A stretch of DNA of 20,532 nt from an uncultured Clostridium sp. GTDB lineage: Bacteria; Bacillota; Clostridia; TANB77; CAG-508. The notes below the pieces were generated by a model. The model did no database searches. It was not told the origin of the DNA and was given only the letters and a program-made list of their open reading frames with translations. Each line of letters begins with the position of its first letter. Position 1 is the stretch's first letter. A program made the translations under genes and the position numbers. The DNA lies in contig USDF01000032.1 in assembly GCA_900553405.1 (NCBI GenBank), positions 1 through 20,532 of the forward strand. Direction: 5' to 3'. Positions 8,042 through 14,037 of the stretch are shown here, piece after piece.

Positions 8042-8104
8042 TTTTATTTCCTCCTTAGCATATCTTACTATTTCTTTAGTTTTTCTACATTTTTCGTCGA
8101 ACAA

Positions 8105-8133
8105 ATTATATCATTAGGCATAAATAACGTCAA
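8105..8133 (-). promoter_or_regulatory. Sigma-A promoter of the glucosaminidase/cohesin-like operon
   Basis: On the minus strand TTGACG and TATAAT are separated by 17 bases. The transcript should begin near 8098, giving a leader of about 57 bases to the TTG start at 8041. This places the TTG at 8104 upstream of transcription. Confidence 0.85.
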
Positions 8134-8232
8134 TAAATTTCCTGAAACTAATAAAAATGTAATATTTTAGTAATATTTCTGTTATTTTGTATAATATAAA
8201 AAGGCAAACCTAAGATTTTCTACTATATAAAT

Positions 8233-8283
8233 AAGATGTCTTATGCGAAATAAATTTATAATTCATTTCGTAAAGACATCTTT
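8233..8283 (-). terminator. Stem-loop terminator, probably of the small Cys-rich gene
   Basis: AAGATGTCTT...GCGAAAT pairs with ATTTCG...AAGACATCTT over about 16 bp with a small internal mismatch and a loop of about 13 bases. On the minus strand it is followed by TATTTATATA, a weak T tract, and lies 27 bases beyond the small gene. On the plus strand it ends TTTTTCTT, but no plus-strand gene precedes it. The remaining sequence from 8134 to 8232 shows nothing else. Confidence 0.55.
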
Positions 8284-8309
8284 TTCTTAATATGTTTTAT
8301 TTAGGCTTA

Positions 8310-8487
8310 TTAGCAGCCTCTGCCACATCCACATCCAAAGTTTGTGAATAATAATAAGAATATAATTATAAAAAATAAAATTTCGCTATCTCCGTGAGCC
8401 ACATCCGCCAAATAATCCGTTTAAAAATCCACCATTATTGCAACCACATCCACTGTTGCAACCACAATTTCTTATTTCGTCTTGCAT
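8310..8487 (-). pseudogene. Small Cys/Gly-rich spore-coat-like protein, split by a frameshift
   Basis: An ATG at 8487 with a strong GAGGAGGG site starts a 33-residue ORF rich in Cys, Gly and Asn (NCGCNSGCGCNNGGFLNGLF), which ends at TAG 8386. In the frame shifted by one base the sequence continues HGDSEILFFIIIFLLLF, then TNFGCGCGRGC and TAA at 8310. Joining the frames near 8392-8402 gives a protein of about 58 residues with a Cys/Gly head, one hydrophobic helix and a Cys/Gly tail. This layout resembles the short Cys-rich or YjcZ-like proteins seen in sporeformers. One extra base near 8394-8400 explains the break. The alternatives are a sequencing error, programmed frameshifting, or a separate overlapping ORF from GTG 8402. 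The family assignment is by composition only. Confidence 0.55.
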
Positions 8488-8518
8488 CTTCTTTCCCTCC
8501 TCTTTTTTCTTTATATAA

Positions 8519-8545
8519 TATAATATGTATTTTTATTTATTGTGT
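8519..8545 (-). promoter_or_regulatory. Possible sporulation (sigma-K-like) promoter of the small Cys-rich gene
   Basis: On the minus strand AC lies 16 bases before CATATTATA, fitting the known AC-N16/17-CATANNNTA pattern. A start near 8511 would leave a short leader with the GGAGGG site. The local sequence is almost all A and T, so a chance match is possible. Confidence 0.3.
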
Positions 8546-8568
8546 TACCATTAATTTAGTGTTATAAT
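8540..8568 (+). promoter_or_regulatory. Sigma-A promoter of the U32 peptidase gene
   Basis: TTGTGT and TATAAT are separated by 17 bases, with transcription expected near 8575. The ATG at 8597 follows AAAGG at about 8579-8583. Its -35 box overlaps the possible minus-strand sporulation promoter. Confidence 0.7.
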
Positions 8569-8596
8569 ATTTTTTAAAGAAAGGATTTGCTTATTT

Positions 8597-11119
8597 ATGA
8601 AAAAAATAGAATTACTTTCTCCTGTTGGAGATTTTGAATGTTTAAAAGCAGCTGTTCAAAATGGTGCAGATAGCGTATATTTTGGTGCTGCAAATTTTAA
8701 TGCTAGAGCTTCTGCAACAAATTTTGATTTAACTAACTTAAAAGAAGCTATTTCTTATGCAAAATTAAGAGGTGTTAATACTCACCTAACATTAAATACT
8801 TTAATAAAAGATACTGAATTTGAAGATGCAGTTCTTTTAGCAAAAAAGGCTTATGAATTTGGTATAGATGCAATAATTGTACAAGACTTAGGTTTAGCAC
8901 GTTTTTTAATAAAAAACTTCCCAGACTTACCTATACATGCTAGCACTCAAATGACAATCCATAACTTAGAAGGTGCTCTAGAAGCACAAAAGTTAGGTTT
9001 TAAAAGAGTAGTTTTATCTAGAGAATTATCTTTAGAAGAAATACAATATATATGTGCAAATACAAATATAGAAATAGAAACTTTTATACATGGTGCACTT
9101 TGCATATCTTATTCTGGTCAATGCCTATTTTCAAGTATGATTGGTGCAAGGTCTGGAAATCGTGGCAAATGTGCTGGTCCATGTAGACTCCCTTATGAAT
9201 TATTAGGAACATGTGAAACAAAAGGGACAGATGAATCAAAAAGAAACGTCCCTATTGCTTCAAAAGGATATTTGCTTAGCACTAAAGATTTATGTGGTTT
9301 GGAATTTTTACCTAAATTGATTGATGCTGGAGTTATGTGTTTCAAAATTGAAGGAAGAATGAAAACCCCTGAATATGTTGCTACAGTTACTCGTATTTAT
9401 AGAAAATATATTGATTTAGCTTTGTCTGATAAACCTTATATAATTGATAAAAAAGACGTAAAAGATTTGATGCAAGTATTTAATCGTGGTGGATTTTCTA
9501 CTGGACATTTAGACTCTAAAGCAAATACATCTTTAGTATTTCCTGAAAGACCCAATAACATGGGCATTTATATTGGAAACATTGCAAACCTAAAACCTAA
9601 TAAAGGTCATGTTTTCATCAATTTGACAGATGATATTTCTATTGGTGATACTATTGAATTTGAAAAGGAATCTACAAAATATACTGTTTCTGAGCTTATG
9701 ATAAAAAACAAAAATATTACCACTGGTTTTAAAAAGCAACTTGTTGAAGTTGGTAGAATGAAAGGAAATTTACATATTGGAGATAAGGTTTATAAGACTA
9801 ATAGTAAAGAGCTTTCTACTTTTGCATATTCATCTTATCAAGAAGAACATAAAAAATTAGATTTAACTGCTTGTATTACATTAAAAAAGAATTCACCAGT
9901 TTTACTTAATGTTAGCACTCTTTCAAATACTAACCCTCTTTTTGATAATATTAGTGTCTCATTATCTTCAGACACTTTACCCGTTGAAGCTAAATCACAG
10001 CCTTTAGATAAAGATAGAGTTATATCTCAACTTAATAAAACAAAAGATACTATTTTCACATTTAAAGATATTGACGTAATATTAGATGATAACTTATTTT
10101 TACCTTCTATAAAAGTTCTAAATGAGTTAAGAAGAAATGCTTTAGATGAAATTTTGTTAATTGCAAATAGTAGAATTTTAAGAAATTCCCCTACTTCGCT
10201 TAATTTAACTGAAACAATAAGTGACAAAGATAATGATTCTGAAGGAACTAATATTTCTTGCAGTATTTCAAATGATATTGTAACTAATTCAAATAGCAAA
10301 AAAGAAATTTCTGTTTTATTAAATATATTAGATGAAAATAAAAATTACAATGACCTTAAAAATGTAGATAATGTATATATTCCATTAAAATACTTTGGAA
10401 ACAAAAAATATGAAAATATTATTAAAAACATTTGTGAGAACTTTAACGCTTATATTTATTTGCCTACAATTATCAAATCAAACTATACTAATTTGCTTAA
10501 TAATGTTATAGATAATTCTATTGAAACCTTTAAAGTCTCTGGCTTTGTTGTTTCAAACATTTCAAATGGTGATTTTATTTATCAAATAAAAAATAAATAT
10601 AAAGATAGATTTAAATTTGTTGGTAATTATAGTCTTAATATTTACAACAATAAGAGTATACAAGAATGGAAAGATCTTGGAATTAGTAAACTAACAATTT
10701 CACCTGAATTAGATAAATCTACAATAGATGATATATTAAATAATTCTAGTGTAGAACAAGAATTGATTGTATATGGCAGAACTCCATTAATGAGTATGAA
10801 TTATTGTTTACTTGGAAAGACTAATAAATGCTATCCTACATGTGGCACACAATGTAAAAATAATGTAAAATACTATTTAAAAGATAGATTAGGATTCTCA
10901 TTTCCTATTCTTCCAGATAGCATTCAAACTGTTAGCACACTTTATAATAGTAAAATAACTTCTATTTGCGCTAATGACTTTGCTAATGTTTCTTCTTATC
11001 GTATAGACTTACTAGATGAAACTATAGATAATATAAATAATATTGTAAATACTGTTCTTTCTGGTGGTAGACTAGAAGGCAAAGATTACACAAATGGAAA
11101 TTTAAATAGAGAAATATAA
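8597..11119 (+). CDS. U32 family peptidase / RlhA-like RNA hydroxylation protein
   Basis: This 840-residue protein begins with the typical U32 start ELLSPVGDFECLKAAVQNGADSVYFG and contains the family signature ETFIHGALC...SGQC at 161-176. It is followed by NRGKCAGPCR (C192, C196) and the FKIEGRMKTPEYV segment at 249-261. Related long proteins with the collagenase-like DUF3656 region include E. coli RlhA, needed for 5-hydroxycytidine in 23S rRNA, where the conserved cysteines hold an Fe-S cluster. The same role here is an inference from family. A second Cys cluster (CYPTCGTQC) lies near residue 750 in the C-terminal extension. A stretch at residues 208-220 is encoded by DNA matching a genomic repeat (see the repeat entry). 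The gene is preceded by its own promoter and ends just before paired hairpins. Confidence 0.85.
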   Translation: MKKIELLSPVGDFECLKAAVQNGADSVYFGAANFNARASATNFDLTNLKEAISYAKLRGVNTHLTLNTLIKDTEFEDAVLLAKKAYEFGIDAIIVQDLGLARFLIKNFPDLPIHASTQMTIHNLEGALEAQKLGFKRVVLSRELSLEEIQYICANTNIEIETFIHGALCISYSGQCLFSSMIGARSGNRGKCAGPCRLPYELLGTCETKGTDESKRNVPIASKGYLLSTKDLCGLEFLPKLIDAGVMCFKIEGRMKTPEYVATVTRIYRKYIDLALSDKPYIIDKKDVKDLMQVFNRGGFSTGHLDSKANTSLVFPERPNNMGIYIGNIANLKPNKGHVFINLTDDISIGDTIEFEKESTKYTVSELMIKNKNITTGFKKQLVEVGRMKGNLHIGDKVYKTNSKELSTFAYSSYQEEHKKLDLTACITLKKNSPVLLNVSTLSNTNPLFDNISVSLSSDTLPVEAKSQPLDKDRVISQLNKTKDTIFTFKDIDVILDDNLFLPSIKVLNELRRNALDEILLIANSRILRNSPTSLNLTETISDKDNDSEGTNISCSISNDIVTNSNSKKEISVLLNILDENKNYNDLKNVDNVYIPLKYFGNKKYENIIKNICENFNAYIYLPTIIKSNYTNLLNNVIDNSIETFKVSGFVVSNISNGDFIYQIKNKYKDRFKFVGNYSLNIYNNKSIQEWKDLGISKLTISPELDKSTIDDILNNSSVEQELIVYGRTPLMSMNYCLLGKTNKCYPTCGTQCKNNVKYYLKDRLGFSFPILPDSIQTVSTLYNSKITSICANDFANVSSYRIDLLDETIDNINNIVNTVLSGGRLEGKDYTNGNLNREI
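9219..9258 (+). repeat. MITE-arm-like repeat embedded in the U32 coding sequence
   Basis: These 40 bases match the right arm of the inverted-repeat element at 18456-18495 in 34 of 40 positions without gaps. The shared core includes CAAAAGGGACAGAT and AAACGTCCC. It lies in frame and encodes TKGTDESKRNVPIA, between the conserved CRLPYELL segment and the SKGYLLSTKDL segment of U32 proteins. Confidence 0.75.
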
Positions 11120-11124
11120 AATTT

Positions 11125-11146
11125 CCCCAATTAGGGACAGTCCTAA
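11125..11146. repeat. Short GGGACAG palindrome
   Basis: TTAGG-GACAGT-CCTAA forms a 5-bp hairpin directly after the U32 stop. CAATTAGGG-CAGTCC is repeated 36 bases further on inside the terminator. This suggests a degenerate copy of the same short repeat. Confidence 0.45.
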
Positions 11147-11151
11147 CTGAG

Positions 11152-11194
11152 AAAAAGTAGCAATTAGGGGCAGTCCCCAATTGCTACTTTTTTT
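11152..11194. terminator. Bidirectional terminator between U32 and RNHCP genes
   Basis: AAGTAGCAATT-A-GGGG pairs with CCCC-AATTGCTACTT around a CAGT loop, with one bulged A. It is flanked by A and T runs on the two sides. It separates two convergent genes and should serve both. Confidence 0.85.
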
Positions 11195-11501
11195 AATGTT
11201 TCGCACTTAAATTTATTATTAAATCCATATTATCATCTTTTGCGGCTTTGTTTTTTCTAATTTTTCCACATTTCTTACATTTAAATATTATTACATATCC
11301 TTTTTTACTATCTATTTCTAGCCCAATTGGCTCTAATATTCCATGACATTCTTCTGTTCTATCTCCTGGGTTTATATCTACATGTTTTGAATGCAAACAA
11401 TGTGGGCAATGATTTCTACAAGAGTAGCCTAATGGTGGCACTTTTTTACCACAATTTTCACAAACAAATTCTTCGTCTATTTCAGTAAATTTTCTTTCCA
11501 T
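11193..11501 (-). CDS. RNHCP domain zinc-ribbon protein
   Basis: This 102-residue protein carries the motif CRNHCPHCLHSKHVD at 28-42 that names the RNHCP family, and a PGDR segment shortly after. Cysteine pairs C14/C17, C32/C35 and C75/C78 are spaced as in zinc ribbons, so it most likely binds zinc. The family's function is not known; nucleic-acid or protein binding is a guess from the ribbon fold. There is no signal peptide, so it acts in the cytoplasm. The ATG follows AGAGG. A consensus promoter lies just upstream, making this a single-gene unit that converges on the U32 gene. Confidence 0.88.
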   Translation of the reverse strand: MERKFTEIDEEFVCENCGKKVPPLGYSCRNHCPHCLHSKHVDINPGDRTEECHGILEPIGLEIDSKKGYVIIFKCKKCGKIRKNKAAKDDNMDLIINLSAKH

Positions 11502-11533
11502 ATAATTTTCCTCTTTCTATGTTATTACATATA

Positions 11534-11562
11534 ATTATATTTTTATATATCAAATTTATCAA
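11534..11562 (-). promoter_or_regulatory. Sigma-A promoter of the RNHCP gene
   Basis: On the minus strand TTGATA and TATAAT are separated by 17 bases. The start should be near 11527, about 26 bases before the ATG at 11501. Confidence 0.75.
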
Positions 11563-11644
11563 GTATTTATTAAAATTTTATGATTAATATATAATTTTAC
11601 TATCTGTAGCTTTAAAAAAAATTAGTTTTACAAATATTCAGAGC

Positions 11645-11673
11645 TTGCTTTTTTATGTAAATTATCATATAAT
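11645..11673 (+). promoter_or_regulatory. Sigma-A promoter of the 128-residue protein gene
   Basis: TTGCTT and TATAAT are separated by 17 bases. Transcription near 11680 gives a leader of about 75 bases holding the hairpin at 11714-11729 and the ribosome site at 11741-11746. The stretch 11563-11644 shows no gene or other signal. Confidence 0.75.
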
Positions 11674-11713
11674 ATATTAGAATATTTTTTTGTTGCCTTT
11701 AAAAAATCTTTTT

Positions 11714-11746
11714 GGAGGCACAAGCCTCCGAACAATTACAAGGAGG
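11714..11746 (+). promoter_or_regulatory. Leader with mutually exclusive pairings around the ribosome site
   Basis: GGAGGC (11714-11719) pairs perfectly with GCCTCC (11724-11729) around ACAA. The same CCTCC (11725-11729) is also complementary to the ribosome site GGAGG (11742-11746), across a 12-base loop. Only one of the two hairpins can form at a time: the first leaves the ribosome site free, the second hides it. There is no T-run after the first hairpin, so it is not an ordinary terminator. A regulatory role is inferred. Confidence 0.45.
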
Positions 11747-11754
11747 AATTAAAT

Positions 11755-12141
11755 ATGACCACATTTTCAGAAATTTGGGATAACGAAGTTAGCGCATTAG
11801 CAAAAGCTTGTATAACAGAACCTAAACTTGTACAGCTAATAAGCAAAAGCGAGGACTACGAACTCAGTAAAGAGGAGAAAGAATATCTTAAAAGTATCTC
11901 TGGAAAGATCAAAGACCAATATGGTATGTACTATATCTCTAATATGATTTTCAGAGTAGAACATGCTTTAGCAGATGACAACATGGCAATGGCTAGACTT
12001 GCCATTGCTGAAGTATATACTGTTCTTAATAGTCCTAGTTATTTTAAAGATGTTTTTCAAAGCAATGAAAATGATGAAGAGTGGAAAAACAGAGCAGCTC
12101 TTCGAGATGGTTTATGCAAGCTTATGCATGCAGAAGATTAA
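11755..12141 (+). CDS. Uncharacterised 128-residue helical protein
   Basis: I do not recognise this protein. It is a small, acidic, probably all-helical cytoplasmic protein with no signal peptide, membrane segment or cysteine pair. A charged stretch at 32-45 (EDYELSKEEKEYLK) is followed by an alanine-rich helix at 68-90 (EHALADDNMAMARLAIAEVY). The ATG has a perfect AGGAGG eight bases upstream, and a consensus promoter and a structured leader precede it. A hairpin ends the unit, so it is a single gene. Codon choice is less AT-biased than in the neighbours (for example GAG, GAC, CTC, AAG), which together with the signals suggests good expression. The leader at 11714-11746 may control its translation. 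Confidence 0.8.
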   Translation: MTTFSEIWDNEVSALAKACITEPKLVQLISKSEDYELSKEEKEYLKSISGKIKDQYGMYYISNMIFRVEHALADDNMAMARLAIAEVYTVLNSPSYFKDVFQSNENDEEWKNRAALRDGLCKLMHAED

Positions 12142-12144
12142 CAT

Positions 12145-12177
12145 GAAGGAAGCCTACTACTATTGTAGGCTTTCTTC
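12145..12177 (+). terminator. Hairpin after the 128-residue protein gene
   Basis: GAAGGAAGCCTAC pairs with GTAGGCTTTCTTC (one G-T) around a 7-base loop, 3 bases past the stop. There is no long T tract after it. A second GCCTAC followed by six T at 12235-12246 could pair with the 3' arm as an alternative terminator. The minus-strand kinase gene ends just beyond. Confidence 0.6.
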
Positions 12178-12254
12178 ATACATTATACAAATAAATTAGA
12201 TTACAAATATTATACACAAATCTACAAATGGCAGGCCTACTTTTTTATTGGTAA

Positions 12255-13901
12255 TTAGTCGTAATTGAAGATGCCTCCCCCTATGAATTCTCTTAATAAA
12301 GAATTTTTAGGAATGTCCTCTATATCTATTTGCTCAAAGTATTTTAAAAATTCAGTTAACCTTTTTGCTTCTGCGTATTCTTTCTCTTCTTTTCCTATTT
12401 GGCTAAATAGAGGCAATGCATATTTTTTCAACGCATTTATTTCATATATAAGTGATGTGTTAAACATTACATCTGCATCTTCTTGGAATGGGAATATATA
12501 TTTTTCTTCCCCTGCTGATATAGAATACCAAGAAGATAATGTTCTTAAGGCATCATATCCTCTAAATTGACTATCTCTAACTGTTCTTCTTATTATTCTT
12601 GTGTCTGTTGTTGAAATTCTATTGTAATAATCTATATTTAATACTGTTAAAGCACTAATATATATTTTGAATTTTTGGTTTTTATCTATTGCTGGTGTTA
12701 GTTCATCATTTAAGCAGTGTATCCCCTCCATTATAAGTACTTCGTCTTCTTCTAGTTTCATTGTTTTTCCTGTATAATATTTTGTTCCTTTTTTGAAGTC
12801 AAATGTTGGAACTTCTATTTCTTCACCATTTAATAGTTTTACTAAATGTTCATTTAATAATTTTAAATCTACCGCTTCTAATGCTTCAAAATTATAGTTT
12901 CCAAATTCATCTTTTGGTGTTTCTTCACGTTCTACAAAATAATTGTCTACAGATATTGTTTTTGGTTTTAGTCCATTTAGTTTTAGTTGTATTCCTAACC
13001 TTTTAGCAAATGTTGTTTTTCCTGAAGAAGATGGGCCTGCTATTAGTATTACTCTTTTCTTTCTATCTTCTATTATCTTGTCTGCTATATTTGCTATTTT
13101 TTTCTCATGCAATGCTTCTGAAAGTAAAATAATATCTTTTGCTTCCCCATTTCTAATTTTTTCATTTAATTGACTCAATGTAGTAATTTCTAAAATTCTA
13201 TATATATCGTCGTATTCCTCTAGTGTTGCTAAAAGTTTTTTACCCTCTTGATATGGTTTTATTTCATTTGGCTTGTTTTTACTTGGATAACGAATTAAAA
13301 ATCCGTCATGATATTTCATAATATCGAACAAGTTTATATATCCCGTAGAGATTGGCATAACTCCATAAAAATAATTGTAATATTCTTCACAAAAATATAA
13401 TGATACTTCTTTTTTATCTTTATTTTCTAATTGTATTTCTCCTATTTCTGTGTTTTCCTTTTTTATAAACTTACTAGCCTCTTCTTTGGACATTTGTACC
13501 TTTTTTATAGGTAAATTTTTGTTTATTATTTCTAGCATTTTAGTTTTTACTTTTTTTATCATTTCTTCAGTAATAATTACATCTTGTTCTGTTTCACAAT
13601 ACATACTGCTTGATAATTGAAAATTTACTGTTAATTTTGTTTGTGGATATAACTCCTCAAAAGCCATTGCCATAATAAATAAAAGTCCTCTTGTATATGT
13701 GCGTGCTCCGTCTCTTGTAGATGTATTTAGCAATTCAATTTCATCATTTTCTTTTAACACATAATTTAATGGCTTTACTTCATTATTAACCATACATGCT
13801 ATGATATTTTCTTTTTCTTCTATAGCCTCTTTAAAAGCTTCTATAACTGTTGCATTCTCGTTTTCTATTTCAATTTCTATATTTTTATAAGTAACTTTCA
13901 T
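12255..13901 (-). CDS. TGS-domain nucleoside (uridine-like) kinase
   Basis: This 548-residue protein joins an N-terminal TGS/ubiquitin-like part (1-60), a middle region related to the second additional domain of threonyl-tRNA synthetase (about 65-200), and a C-terminal kinase of the uridine kinase/phosphoribulokinase type. The Walker A motif GPSSSGKTT is at 289-297. It is followed by SVDNYF, a VPTFDF substrate-loop segment, the EGIHCLN segment, and RRTVRD. This three-part layout is a known clostridial form annotated as nucleoside kinase. It is longer than plain Udk (about 210 residues), so uridine phosphorylation is probable but not certain, and the TGS part may sense nucleotides or RNA. The ATG has AGAGG upstream and a perfect sigma-A promoter beyond. 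It is transcribed divergently from the germination operon. Confidence 0.85.
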   Translation of the reverse strand: MKVTYKNIEIEIENENATVIEAFKEAIEEKENIIACMVNNEVKPLNYVLKENDEIELLNTSTRDGARTYTRGLLFIMAMAFEELYPQTKLTVNFQLSSSMYCETEQDVIITEEMIKKVKTKMLEIINKNLPIKKVQMSKEEASKFIKKENTEIGEIQLENKDKKEVSLYFCEEYYNYFYGVMPISTGYINLFDIMKYHDGFLIRYPSKNKPNEIKPYQEGKKLLATLEEYDDIYRILEITTLSQLNEKIRNGEAKDIILLSEALHEKKIANIADKIIEDRKKRVILIAGPSSSGKTTFAKRLGIQLKLNGLKPKTISVDNYFVEREETPKDEFGNYNFEALEAVDLKLLNEHLVKLLNGEEIEVPTFDFKKGTKYYTGKTMKLEEDEVLIMEGIHCLNDELTPAIDKNQKFKIYISALTVLNIDYYNRISTTDTRIIRRTVRDSQFRGYDALRTLSSWYSISAGEEKYIFPFQEDADVMFNTSLIYEINALKKYALPLFSQIGKEEKEYAEAKRLTEFLKYFEQIDIEDIPKNSLLREFIGGGIFNYD

Positions 13902-13937
13902 ATTAAAAACCTCTTTCTTTTGTTCGAATTCTTATTT

Positions 13938-13966
13938 ATTATATTCTACTTTTATATTAATGTCAA
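13938..13966 (-). promoter_or_regulatory. Consensus sigma-A promoter of the kinase gene
   Basis: On the minus strand TTGACA and TATAAT are separated by exactly 17 bases, giving a start near 13931, about 30 bases before the ATG. It lies 8 bases from the candidate germination-operon promoter on the other strand. Confidence 0.85.
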
Positions 13967-13973
13967 AATTTAT

Positions 13974-14003
13974 TGCATATTTTTACTCATTTTGGAAATT
14001 CTA
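13974..14003 (+). promoter_or_regulatory. Candidate sigma-G promoter of the germination operon
   Basis: TGCATA, 17 bases, then AATTCTA match the known sigma-G pattern TGMATA-N17-CATNMTA in all but the first base of the -10 box. Germinant receptor operons are known sigma-G targets, expressed in the forespore. No sigma-A consensus is visible on this strand. A start near 14010 leaves a leader of about 28 bases. Confidence 0.5.
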
Positions 14004-14037
14004 TTTATAAGATAATTTAAAAGATTTGAGGCAAAAA

